DNA from: Synergistaceae bacterium UBA6101
GTDB taxonomy: Bacteria; Synergistota; Synergistia; Synergistales; Synergistaceae
DNA length: 64,000 nucleotides
NCBI GenBank assembly: GCA_002428495.1
Contig: DIWR01000018.1
Span: 1 to 64,000 of the forward strand
Direction of reading: 5' to 3'
In this document: positions 49,494 to 58,659 of the stretch, piece after piece
Layout of the letters: each line of letters begins with the position of its first letter
Numbering within the stretch: the stretch's first letter is position 1
Notes under the pieces: generated by a model
What the model was told of the DNA's origin: nothing
Seen by the model: only the letters and a program-made list of their open reading frames with translations
Databases searched by the model: none
Position numbers and translations under genes: made by a program

Positions 49494-50849
49494 TTGAGCA
49501 CCAACAGGGAATTCGACAGGATACCTCCTTTCAATCTTGAAGCCGAGCGCTCTGTGCTCGGTTCATGTCTCCTTGACAGGGATTCCCTGCTTATCGTAAT
49601 AGAAGGTCTGAGAGCCGAAGATTTCTATGATCCAAGGCACAGGACTGCATTTGAGATAATTGCTTCCATGGCGGAGCAGGACAATGCGGTAGACTCCCTG
49701 ACTTTCAGAGAAGAGATAAAAAAACGCGGTGTGGAAGACCGTATGGGAGGACTCCCCTTTGTAGCAGAGCTTATGGACGCGGTGACTACAACAGCCAATG
49801 TTGAGTACCACGTAGGGATCGTAAGGGATAAATCTGTACATAGAGGACTCATAACGGTCGGGACCGACATATCACGGATGGGTTTTTCGGAGGAGATGGG
49901 AATTGACGAGGCTTTGGAGACTGCCGAACAAAAGGTATTTGAAATCGCCAGGTCAGGAAGATCTTCAAGATTAAAGGGAGCCAGAGAAGTTGTATCTTCA
50001 GCTATCGGGGAAATTGAGAAGCGACTGGCCGGAGGACTGGATATCACCGGAGTGCCGTCCGGTTTTACAGATTTTGACAAACTTTCCGGAGGAATGCAGC
50101 CGGGCAGCCTTTACATACTTGCGGCAAGGCCGTCTATGGGAAAAACAGCTTTTGCGCTTAATGTAGCGCAGCACGCTGCCCTTCAGGAAGACATCCCGGT
50201 CCTGATGTTCAGCCTTGAAATGTCCGCGGAACAGATAGCCCAGAGGATGCTTTCCGCTGAATCCAGGGTCAACCTCAGACAGATGTTTGAATCACGCAGG
50301 GTCCAGAACGAACAGTGGCAGGAACTTTCGAAAGCTGCAGGAAATCTGTCGAAAAGCCCTATTTACATAGATGACAGTTCGACCCTCAACACACTTGACC
50401 TTAGAGGCAGGTGCAGGAGGTTTTTTGCAAAGCATAAGTCGGGCAAAGGGCTGGTCGTACTTGATTATCTCCAGCTTATGAACGTTGCCAGAAAGATAGA
50501 AAACAGACAGCAGGAAGTATCTGAGATATCCAGGGCGCTCAAGGGTATAGCGAGGGAATTTAAAGTGCCTGTGCTGGCGCTTTCCCAGCTTTCAAGGGAT
50601 GTTGAAAAACGCGGCGGAAGCAAAAAACCACAGCTTTCAGACCTTCGAGACAGCGGCGCCATAGAACAGGACGCTGATATGGTCATATTTCTTTACAGGG
50701 AAGCATACTATGCCCAGGAAGGGGAGACAGTCGACCCCACCTCTGAAGTTATAGTAGCAAAGAACAGAAACGGTCCCACCGGTAAAGTTGACCTGATATT
50801 TTTCAAAGAATATGCGAGGTTTGAAAACAAACTTAGCGGTCATTACTGA
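49494..50849 (+). CDS. dnaB: Replicative DNA helicase DnaB
   Basis: This is the hexameric replication-fork helicase, 451 residues. The N-terminal domain (PPFNLEAERSVLGSCLLD) binds primase. The RecA-like domain has Walker A ARPSMGKTAFALNVA near 205-219, LVVLDYLQLM (Walker B), and ALSQLSRDVEKR. The start is TTG at 49494, two bases after the rplI stop. No intein is present. Confidence 0.96.
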   Translation: MSTNREFDRIPPFNLEAERSVLGSCLLDRDSLLIVIEGLRAEDFYDPRHRTAFEIIASMAEQDNAVDSLTFREEIKKRGVEDRMGGLPFVAELMDAVTTTANVEYHVGIVRDKSVHRGLITVGTDISRMGFSEEMGIDEALETAEQKVFEIARSGRSSRLKGAREVVSSAIGEIEKRLAGGLDITGVPSGFTDFDKLSGGMQPGSLYILAARPSMGKTAFALNVAQHAALQEDIPVLMFSLEMSAEQIAQRMLSAESRVNLRQMFESRRVQNEQWQELSKAAGNLSKSPIYIDDSSTLNTLDLRGRCRRFFAKHKSGKGLVVLDYLQLMNVARKIENRQQEVSEISRALKGIAREFKVPVLALSQLSRDVEKRGGSKKPQLSDLRDSGAIEQDADMVIFLYREAYYAQEGETVDPTSEVIVAKNRNGPTGKVDLIFFKEYARFENKLSGHY

Positions 50850-50938
50850 TCCGGTTTGGACATTATTTCAGTTTATGTCTATTTTTCCCTGTTTGTAGGC
50901 AACCGCTGAAGATTCATTAAATCGAAGGGGATCTGTAA

Positions 50939-52807
50939 ATGAAATCAAAGGTTTTAGCTGCGACGAAATTGCCCTCTGAAAACCTTTTGGGAGGTACGAT
51001 CAAAAAAGATCAAATTGAGTCTTCGGAGCATAAGAGTGCTGTCCATCCCATCATTTTTTATTTTTTGATATTTATCTCTCTCGGATTGCCTAATTTGATC
51101 TTTTCCGGCACCAGTTGGTTTGACACACTTCACATCATGAAATGGACCTTTGCAATGGTCCCCGTTGCTATAATTTCAGTTATCGGGGGGATATCCCTTA
51201 CCCTGTACGGAAATGAACGCACTGATTTCAGGATAGATCTTTTCGGTTTTTTATGGCTGATAATGCTCGGATATATTTCGATCCAGACAATGTGGGTCAA
51301 TATCACTTCATGGTCTACATACATGAAGGAATGGTTCTTCTTCGCGACCCTGACAGCTATTTATGTTTTCTCCTTCAACCTCTTTAAAGATGCAAAAGCC
51401 CACAGGACTATCCTTTGGATCGCGAACCTTAACGCGGGCTTAAATGTTATTTTTGCAGAATTGCTCATCAGAAATATGAACGGACCCTTTCCCTTCATTA
51501 TGAACGTGCCAGGCAACTATATAGGAAACACAGGCCAGCAGGAAATGTTCGGACTCTGGATGGCAATGGCTGTAATGAACGGCATATACCTTAACGCCGC
51601 GTATTCAGAAGTTTTTTCAAAAGACATCTCCGCTAAAACAGAACGGTCATCCATACTCAGGTACATTAATCTTGGCCTACTTGCCCTTAATTCATGGGGA
51701 ATGTGGAATTCGACCACAAGGGCAGGCTTCCTCTCCCTTATCACTGGTACTGTCATAATCTCGATCATATTTTTGCGGAACGACAGAAAACAAATACTGA
51801 AAAGGGTAGGGCAGGGTGTTGCAATAGTCCTGCTGATGCTTGCACTTAACATTGGAATGAGTTATTTTGGATTTGGCCGGGCTTATGCCCTTTTGAACAA
51901 AACTATGGATATGATAATGAATACCAGGACTTTTGGCAAAAGGCGAGGCATATGGAAAACAAGCTGGGCGATATTTATGGAACACCCTGTAAAAGGTGTT
52001 GGCATAGGTCATTATAAGTGGCATTACCTTGAGGGGCAGAGGCTGGCCTTTCAAAAAGACCCTGAAATGAAATGGCAGTTCACATACTGGGCTCATAATG
52101 AGTACCTGCAGTGGTTTGCCGAGTTTGGAATATTTGGGACTATACTCCTTTTGTCTGTTGCAGCCTGGTGGATATGGAGGTTCATTAAATTTCTGTCTCA
52201 GAAAAAAATGCTTTCTATCGAAGCTTCATGGGCATGTGCGATGCTTTTTCTCATACTGTTCGACGCAATATTCAGCAGGCCTTTCCACAGGATCGAGAAC
52301 GTAGTATGGCTTTCCTTGGCTTTTGCAATAGCAAACAGGGAATTGCTGCCACACAGCTATTCCTGGTCAGAGGTAAGGCATACATCAATATACAGGATAT
52401 TGGGTGTCTTCATTTGTACGATATCAGTATTTGGCCTTGTATTTCTTGGGAACGGACTGGCAGGAGATAAATATCTAAGGTATGCTGCAGATACTGATCA
52501 GGCTGAATTGCAGGCTGATTACATAGAAAAAGCAAAAGCTAAAGCAATGACAAGAGACGAAGCAGAGGAGCAGTATGCCAATCATCTGATGGCAGTAGCA
52601 AAGGTGACCAAGGATCCCCAGGACTGGGCAAATGCCATCAACCAGCTGTATAGATCCTTTACCATAAGGCCGCAGGCCAAACAGCTGATGGAACTTCTAA
52701 ATCTGGCAAGGCAGATCAGGAACCAGGAACTGCTCAAGGTGCTGGTTCCATATCTTCCCCCCGCAGGGAGCAAGAATGTTTCGGGGAGTATCTCTGAAAG
52801 CGAATAG
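50939..52807 (+). CDS. O-antigen ligase / polymerase-like membrane protein (Wzy_C family) with C-terminal helical tail
   Basis: The 622-residue protein has about twelve membrane helices between residues 35 and 510 and a large periplasmic loop with GVGIGHYKWHYLEGQ and YWAHNEYLQWFAEFGIFG, the Wzy/WaaL-type His region. The last 110 residues are soluble and helical, TPR-like. Such proteins polymerise O-antigen or join glycans to lipid A core or proteins. It heads the polysaccharide block. Whether it is a ligase or polymerase cannot be said. Confidence 0.75.
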   Translation: MKSKVLAATKLPSENLLGGTIKKDQIESSEHKSAVHPIIFYFLIFISLGLPNLIFSGTSWFDTLHIMKWTFAMVPVAIISVIGGISLTLYGNERTDFRIDLFGFLWLIMLGYISIQTMWVNITSWSTYMKEWFFFATLTAIYVFSFNLFKDAKAHRTILWIANLNAGLNVIFAELLIRNMNGPFPFIMNVPGNYIGNTGQQEMFGLWMAMAVMNGIYLNAAYSEVFSKDISAKTERSSILRYINLGLLALNSWGMWNSTTRAGFLSLITGTVIISIIFLRNDRKQILKRVGQGVAIVLLMLALNIGMSYFGFGRAYALLNKTMDMIMNTRTFGKRRGIWKTSWAIFMEHPVKGVGIGHYKWHYLEGQRLAFQKDPEMKWQFTYWAHNEYLQWFAEFGIFGTILLLSVAAWWIWRFIKFLSQKKMLSIEASWACAMLFLILFDAIFSRPFHRIENVVWLSLAFAIANRELLPHSYSWSEVRHTSIYRILGVFICTISVFGLVFLGNGLAGDKYLRYAADTDQAELQADYIEKAKAKAMTRDEAEEQYANHLMAVAKVTKDPQDWANAINQLYRSFTIRPQAKQLMELLNLARQIRNQELLKVLVPYLPPAGSKNVSGSISESE

Positions 52808-52839
52808 CCAGAATCAAATAACGGACAGGTGGGACATGA

Positions 52840-53850
52840 ATGAGGATAATCCAGATATTGCCTGAATTGGATATCGGCGGAGTTGAGCGCCACGTCATCG
52901 ATCTCTCTAACGATCTGGCAGAGAGAGGTCATGATGTTATGGTCATATCCAACGGGGGCCGGATGCAGGACCAGCTCTCAGGCAAAGTCCTGCATCGCGA
53001 TCTTCCTGTCCATAAAAAAAATCCTGTTACTGCATGGCGCTGTTCGAAGATAATATCCTCATGGATCAGGCAGGAAGGATGGGAACTGATACACGCTCAT
53101 TCAAGAGTCCCGGCATGGATAGCATGGCGGGCTTCCTCCAAAACAAAGATCCCGTGGATCTACACAGCTCATGCCTGCTACAGCCTGAATTATGGTCTGA
53201 TACCACTGAAACATGCGAGGTTTGTTATTTCTGTAAGCGAAACAGTTGAGCACCATATCAAAGATTTTCTGCCCAAAGACCACACCATAGTACCTGTTGC
53301 ACTTCCGGAGCCTACTGTCAAATGGGACAGTGGAAACAGGGGTAAAAACCGCTTTATATTTGTCGGACGCCTTACAAAGATAAAGGGACTGGATACAGTT
53401 ATTGAAGCACTGGGAAAATTAAGGGATAAGAATTGGACTCTTGATGTTCTCGGAGACGGTCCTGAAAGGGAAGATCTGGAGAAACGTGCTGATGTTCTGG
53501 GACTCAATGACAAGATTACCTTTCATGGTTACTCTGAAGATGCAGACAGCTTCATGGTGAGGTCTTCCTGTCTCCTTTTCCCTTCACACAGTGAAGGGTA
53601 TGGGCTTGTGCCGGCAAGGGCTGCCCAGATAGGCCTGCCAGTGATAGCTTCGAATATCCCGACAATTTTTAAAATGGCAGGATCAAAAGATGGTCTGGTC
53701 GATCCGGGTGATATCGAAGGCTGGCGAAGTGCGATATTTGATTTTTTATCTACTGGAAAAGCTGTTGAAATGCCCTTTTCTAATATCCACTCATTCGAAA
53801 GGATGGTGGATTCTAACGAATCAATTTATTCTGGTTTACTTCGTAAATAA
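52840..53850 (+). CDS. Glycosyltransferase family 4 (GT-B)
   Basis: This is a 336-residue GT-B glycosyltransferase. The N-terminal part starts MRIIQILPELDIGGVERHVIDL, the acceptor side. The C-terminal GT1-type domain has FVGRLTKIKGLDTVIEALGKL and the HSEGYGLVPARAAQIGLPVIASN donor site with the E-x7-E type motif. It acts at the cytoplasmic face of the inner membrane, probably in LPS core or surface glycan synthesis. Sugar and acceptor are unknown. Confidence 0.82.
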   Translation: MRIIQILPELDIGGVERHVIDLSNDLAERGHDVMVISNGGRMQDQLSGKVLHRDLPVHKKNPVTAWRCSKIISSWIRQEGWELIHAHSRVPAWIAWRASSKTKIPWIYTAHACYSLNYGLIPLKHARFVISVSETVEHHIKDFLPKDHTIVPVALPEPTVKWDSGNRGKNRFIFVGRLTKIKGLDTVIEALGKLRDKNWTLDVLGDGPEREDLEKRADVLGLNDKITFHGYSEDADSFMVRSSCLLFPSHSEGYGLVPARAAQIGLPVIASNIPTIFKMAGSKDGLVDPGDIEGWRSAIFDFLSTGKAVEMPFSNIHSFERMVDSNESIYSGLLRK

Positions 53851-53889
53851 ATTTTTATTGTTGAAGGTTTAACTGAAGGAGAGGTTCTC

Positions 53890-54858
53890 ATGGGGAACGA
53901 AAAGAAAAAGATCTTATTTATTCGGTTTTCGTCCTTAGGGGATGTAATTTTAGCAAACTTTTATGCTCTAAAAATAAAACAAAAAAACCCTTCCTGGCAC
54001 TTAACGTGGCTGGTGGATTCGATGTACAGGGATATAGTCATGTCTCAGCCATGGGTCGATGATGTGATAGTCTGGGACAGAAAGAAAGATGGGAACTTTG
54101 GATTCATTAAAATAATAAAATTTATCAGATCTCAGGATTTTGATGTACTTATTGACATGCACAACACGGACAGGAGCAGTTTGCTGTCATTTTTGTCCGG
54201 AATTCCATCGAGATATGCTGAGCGGCGGAGGTTACCCTTTGCCCACAATATACATTCATTTGAAACTATCATGGATGGAAGTGAAAAAATATATAAATGT
54301 CCTGCATATCTTCACCCTCCTGAAGACAATAAAATTATGGATCTTTATTTTAAAGACGGTAAAGCAAAAAAACGATTGGCACTCGCAATAGGCGCAAGTT
54401 ATGAAAAGAAACGCTGGCCAATCAATAGATGGATGGAATTTATTAAGTTGGCCTTAGAAGCAAATTTTATTTTGTACCTTGTTGGAGACGGTGAGGATGA
54501 AATAAGAGGATCTGGCGATATTATGGATGCAGTAAAGTCAGATGATCTGGTGAATCTTGTCGGTAAATTGTCATTATCAGAGCTGGTTCAGGTAGTTAAT
54601 GAAACTGACGCCACTATATCAGGAGACACAGGCATACTGCATATTGCGAGGGCACTTGGGAAAAATATAATTGGTCTTTTTGGTCCTAACCTTCTTTCAG
54701 ATAATTATTTGAAAAGTTTGTCCAAGTCGATATACAGCAGCTGTCCTCAGCTTGGGTGCGGAAACTGGCAATGTTCAAAACCATGTCTTGAGACAATCCA
54801 AGCCCCTACAGTGCTTGAAAGCGTCATTGAAGTTACAGAAAGAGGTGGTATTATATGA
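53890..54858 (+). CDS. Glycosyltransferase family 9, heptosyltransferase-like
   Basis: This GT9 protein of 322 residues resembles LPS heptosyltransferases: start ILFIRFSSLGDVILANFYALKI, then LAIGASYEKKRWPINRWMEF and the ISGDTGILHIARALGKNIIGLFGP motif. It probably adds heptose from ADP-heptose to the core. The ADP-heptose genes hldD, hldE and gmhBA follow in the same direction. Its stop overlaps the start of hldD by four bases. Confidence 0.85.
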   Translation: MGNEKKKILFIRFSSLGDVILANFYALKIKQKNPSWHLTWLVDSMYRDIVMSQPWVDDVIVWDRKKDGNFGFIKIIKFIRSQDFDVLIDMHNTDRSSLLSFLSGIPSRYAERRRLPFAHNIHSFETIMDGSEKIYKCPAYLHPPEDNKIMDLYFKDGKAKKRLALAIGASYEKKRWPINRWMEFIKLALEANFILYLVGDGEDEIRGSGDIMDAVKSDDLVNLVGKLSLSELVQVVNETDATISGDTGILHIARALGKNIIGLFGPNLLSDNYLKSLSKSIYSSCPQLGCGNWQCSKPCLETIQAPTVLESVIEVTERGGII

Positions 54859-55820
54859 GGTTTGTAGTTACAGGCGGAGCAGGTTTTATCGGCAGCTGCA
54901 TAGTTCGTACATTGAATGATTTGGGACACAGCGACATAATAATAGTCGATAATATCGCTTCAACTGAAAAATGGAAAAACATCAGAAACAAAAGTTTTTG
55001 TGACTACATACAAAAAGATAGATTTTTGGATATTTTGCCTTACATGAGAGATGTAACACATATCATACATATGGGAGCATGTTCGTCTACAACCGAGAAA
55101 AATTTTGATTACCTGTATTGGAATAACTTTGATTATTCAAGACGGCTCTGGGACTACTGTTTTAAGGAAGATATCTCTTTTATTTATGCAAGCAGTGCCG
55201 CAACATATGGTGACGGTGCTTTTGGCTTCTGCGACAATAATGGAATAAGGGGGCTTATTCCATTGAATGCTTACGGATATTCAAAACAAATGTTCGACCT
55301 GTGGGCGGATAAACAAATTAACAAACCCAAACAATATGTTGGCATGAAATTTTTTAACGTATACGGACCTAATGAGTATTTTAAGGGAGACATGGCAAGT
55401 GTAATTTATCATGCATATTGCACGGTCAAACGTGATGGAAAGATACGACTTTTCAAATCATACAGGGAAGAGTACTCAGACGGAGAGCAAAAAAGGGATT
55501 TCCTGTATGTCAAGGATTTGTGCAGAGCGATAAGTTTTTTTATCAACAGGCCTGACTTAAGTGGTTTGTTCAACTTAGGTACGGGGAAGGCAGAAACATT
55601 TAATCAGCTTGCAGGGGCAGTGTTTAATGCTTTAAACATGCCCCCTGTTATTGAATATATAGACATGCCGGAATCAATACAAGCAAAGTATCAATATTTT
55701 ACAGAAGCTGATATCAATAAGCTTCGTTCGGTCGGATATGAAGGGGCGTTTCATGATCTTGAAAAAGGAACAGAAGATTATATTAATAATTATTTAGAGA
55801 AAGAATTTTTGATCTACTGA
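54855..55820 (+). CDS. hldD: ADP-L-glycero-D-manno-heptose 6-epimerase
   Basis: HldD is a short-chain dehydrogenase-type epimerase that turns ADP-D,D-heptose into ADP-L,D-heptose, the LPS core precursor. The N-terminal Rossmann motif is VTGGAGFIGSCIVRTLND, the catalytic Tyr-Lys pair is YGYSKQ, and FFNVYGPNEYFKGDMASV is characteristic of HldD/RfaD. It has 321 residues. It is coupled to the heptosyltransferase-like gene. Confidence 0.9.
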   Translation: MRFVVTGGAGFIGSCIVRTLNDLGHSDIIIVDNIASTEKWKNIRNKSFCDYIQKDRFLDILPYMRDVTHIIHMGACSSTTEKNFDYLYWNNFDYSRRLWDYCFKEDISFIYASSAATYGDGAFGFCDNNGIRGLIPLNAYGYSKQMFDLWADKQINKPKQYVGMKFFNVYGPNEYFKGDMASVIYHAYCTVKRDGKIRLFKSYREEYSDGEQKRDFLYVKDLCRAISFFINRPDLSGLFNLGTGKAETFNQLAGAVFNALNMPPVIEYIDMPESIQAKYQYFTEADINKLRSVGYEGAFHDLEKGTEDYINNYLEKEFLIY

Positions 55821-55985
55821 TAAAAAACAATCAGAATGATTCTTTTAATCATTTAGGTATTTTTTGTGGATCTTATTCACAACTTGGAAGACGATAAAAT
55901 GGATCATAAATAACAAAGTAACAACAGCGCAACAAAAAGCAAGTAACAAATTTTATAATGTGCAGATAAAGCTGGTGATTTTTTG

Positions 55986-57530
55986 ATGAGTGTTGAAGGA
56001 TTTCAATTTTCTGCCGGACAGCCTGATTTTTCAGCAGAAGAAAATATCAACAGGCTTTGTTCGGGCGGCTTTAATTCTTTCCATGTTGTAGTTATAGGCG
56101 ATTACATGCTGGACAAGTACGTTTACGGAGAGGCAAAGAGGATATCACCGGAAGCTCCCGTTCCGGTACTGGAATTTTCTGAAGAAAAACTGGCCCCGGG
56201 AGGAGCAGGAAATGTTTTAGCAAACCTTACCGGGCTGGGACTTTTTGTGACTTCGATAGGAAGAATTGGCTATGACAGGTATGCCGGTGATCTTCTTGGA
56301 CTGCCCGCAATGACTTTTGCCGATACTTCACACATGATCAGATCAGGCAGCACCATAGTAAAAACCAGAGTTATGGGAAGCAGACGCCAGCAGATACTGA
56401 GAATCGATCAGGAAGAAATGATCACACCGGATGAAAAAGAAATCGAAAATGTGCTGAGCTCACTCAAAGAATGCATCGCCAAAGGAGTAAACGGTGTTGT
56501 TATTTCTGATTATGGCAAGGGGTTCTGTTCTCCTTATCTGTGCCGTTCTGTGATATCTCTTTGCAAAAAACACGAGGTCCCGGTATTTGTTGACCCAAAA
56601 AATAAAGACTGGTCCCATTATTCAGGAGCCTTTTTAATTTCTCCAAACATGAGAGAACTTAGACTCGTTACCGGGACGGATATTAACAATGAAGATGAAG
56701 AAATTGTTAGATACGGGGTTGGATTGACAGAAAAATACCGCATAGAAAATTTACTGGTAACTCGTTCGGAAAAGGGTGCGACTTTAATAAATAATTTGGG
56801 ATATGTCCATGAAAGAGTTACAACAAAGGCAGAAGTATATGATGTTTCAGGTGCCGGTGACACAATGATTGCTGTTGTCACGGCGTTTTTTATTGCCGGG
56901 ATCCCGCTCAAAGATGCTATTTCCATTGCAAATATAGCATCGCAGATAGTAATAGGCAAAATAGGCACATATGCAATAAACGCGAAGACTCTTTTAAATG
57001 GAATCCAAAGAATAAAAATGACCGATAGTTATGAGATCGGCCATAATTTCGGGAAAAGTCATGTAAACAAAGTAGTCAATTGGCAGGAGGCTATTGTAAT
57101 ATGCAGTAAATTAAGAAACGAAGGTAAGAAAATAATTTTTACAAACGGCTGTTTTGACATTTTGCATTCAGGACATGTTGATCTGTTGACGAGTGCAAGA
57201 CAAATGGGTGACTGTTTGGTAGTTGCTGTTAACTCTGATGACTCTGTACGAAGATTAAAAGGAAGAGAAAGGCCGGTCAACTCCAGTGAAGATAGGGTCA
57301 AAATCCTTTCAGCGCTTGAGGCAGTTGACTTTGTCGTAATATTTGAAGAAGATACTCCAGAGAAATTGCTCTCTCTGCTGCATCCAGACATAATTGTCAA
57401 AGGCGGAGATTACAACAAAGAAGATGTTTTGGGGCGTGAGCATGCTGGTGAAGTAGTAATTTTTCCGCTTATAAAAGGTTTTTCAACAACTCGCATTATA
57501 AATAAGATCGGCAGAAAAAATGAGGAGTAA
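55986..57530 (+). CDS. hldE: Bifunctional D-glycero-beta-D-manno-heptose-7-phosphate kinase / 1-phosphate adenylyltransferase
   Basis: The N-terminal ribokinase-type kinase domain (about 25-330; VVVIGDYMLDKYVYGEAKRI, VYDVSGAGDTMIAVVTAF) makes heptose 1,7-bisphosphate. The C-terminal nucleotidyltransferase (about 365-514; TNGCFDILHSGHVDLL with the HxGH motif) forms ADP-heptose. The ATG at 55986 is used; a TTG one codon earlier is possible. About 165 non-coding bases separate it from hldD. It overlaps the next gene by 11 bases. Confidence 0.93.
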   Translation: MSVEGFQFSAGQPDFSAEENINRLCSGGFNSFHVVVIGDYMLDKYVYGEAKRISPEAPVPVLEFSEEKLAPGGAGNVLANLTGLGLFVTSIGRIGYDRYAGDLLGLPAMTFADTSHMIRSGSTIVKTRVMGSRRQQILRIDQEEMITPDEKEIENVLSSLKECIAKGVNGVVISDYGKGFCSPYLCRSVISLCKKHEVPVFVDPKNKDWSHYSGAFLISPNMRELRLVTGTDINNEDEEIVRYGVGLTEKYRIENLLVTRSEKGATLINNLGYVHERVTTKAEVYDVSGAGDTMIAVVTAFFIAGIPLKDAISIANIASQIVIGKIGTYAINAKTLLNGIQRIKMTDSYEIGHNFGKSHVNKVVNWQEAIVICSKLRNEGKKIIFTNGCFDILHSGHVDLLTSARQMGDCLVVAVNSDDSVRRLKGRERPVNSSEDRVKILSALEAVDFVVIFEEDTPEKLLSLLHPDIIVKGGDYNKEDVLGREHAGEVVIFPLIKGFSTTRIINKIGRKNEE

Positions 57531-58659
57531 TTCTAAATTTATACTTTTAGACCGAGACGGTACTTTAATAGAGGAGAAGAATTATCTTCATGACCCTGAC
57601 GATGTAAAAATTCTTCCAGGAGTTGTTGGAGGTCTCAAAAAGCTTGCGGGAGAGGGATACAAATTTATAGTTCTGACCAATCAATCAGGGATAGGTCGTG
57701 GATATTTTGACGATCAAGACATGTTTTTAGTAAACGAAAAGATTTCATCGTTGCTTTTGAATGAAGGAGTGAAAATATTAAGGTTCTATCACTGTCCCCA
57801 TGCACCGGAGGAAGAATGTGAGTGCAGGAAACCAAAACCGGGCATGGTATATAATGCATGTTCCGAGTTAGGTTTCTTTATTGATAATATTTATTGTGTC
57901 ATTGGTGACAAAAAAAGTGACATAGAGCTTGCAGAAAATATTGGTGTCAAATCAATATTAGTGTTGACCGGATATGGAAGATCCAGCTTCAGGGATGGGG
58001 TCTGCGCTTCGTATATTGCGGAGGATCTGGAAGATGCAGCAAAATTTATTCTCAATGATGTGAGGAAATCAGACATGCCAAATAAGATAATATTTTTAGA
58101 TAACATTGCTGAACATAAAGATTTGCTTGATAGGCTGGATCACATTCACGTTCCAACATGCAATGCTGCTCAGCTTATAGCTGACAGGCTCAGATCGGGA
58201 AAAAGGATATTTTTATGCGGCAACGGTGGCTCTGCGGCAGATGCTCAACATATGGCATCCGAACTTTCCGGGCGTTTTCTGAGAGAAAGAAAAGCGCTTG
58301 ATGCAATTGCTCTGAGCTGCAACTCTTCAGCTATCACTGCGATTGGGAATGATTTCTCTTTTGAAGATATTTTTGTCAGGCAGATAGAAGCACATGGCCG
58401 GGATGGCGATGTCCTCGTGGCGATATCGACAAGCGGAAACAGCAAAAACATATTAAAAGCAGTAGTAAAAGCGAAAGAAATGGGCCTTGCTACGATAGGG
58501 CTAACGGGAGAAGGCGGCGGCGAATTAGGAAAGTTAACAGATCTGCTTATTGATGTGCCTACTTCTTCAACGCCAAGAATACAGGAGATGCACATCCTTA
58601 TCGAACACACTATTTGCGAAATGATCGAAAACTTGATTTGTGACGGCGATGAAGAATGA
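57520..58659 (+). CDS. GmhB-GmhA fusion: heptose-1,7-bisphosphate phosphatase + sedoheptulose-7-phosphate isomerase
   Basis: Residues 1-185 are a HAD phosphatase of the GmhB type (LLDRDGTLIEE with D11 and D13, LTNQSGIGRGYF, and the zinc loop CPHAPEEECECRKPKPG). Residues 195-379 are a SIS-domain isomerase of the GmhA type (LCGNGGSAADAQHMASELSGRF, ISTSGNSKNI, STPRIQEMHILIEH). The two steps flank the HldE kinase step, so this protein and HldE cover the path from sedoheptulose 7-phosphate to ADP-D,D-heptose. They are separate proteins in most species. The reading frame is intact across the join. Confidence 0.88.
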   Translation: MRSNSKFILLDRDGTLIEEKNYLHDPDDVKILPGVVGGLKKLAGEGYKFIVLTNQSGIGRGYFDDQDMFLVNEKISSLLLNEGVKILRFYHCPHAPEEECECRKPKPGMVYNACSELGFFIDNIYCVIGDKKSDIELAENIGVKSILVLTGYGRSSFRDGVCASYIAEDLEDAAKFILNDVRKSDMPNKIIFLDNIAEHKDLLDRLDHIHVPTCNAAQLIADRLRSGKRIFLCGNGGSAADAQHMASELSGRFLRERKALDAIALSCNSSAITAIGNDFSFEDIFVRQIEAHGRDGDVLVAISTSGNSKNILKAVVKAKEMGLATIGLTGEGGGELGKLTDLLIDVPTSSTPRIQEMHILIEHTICEMIENLICDGDEE

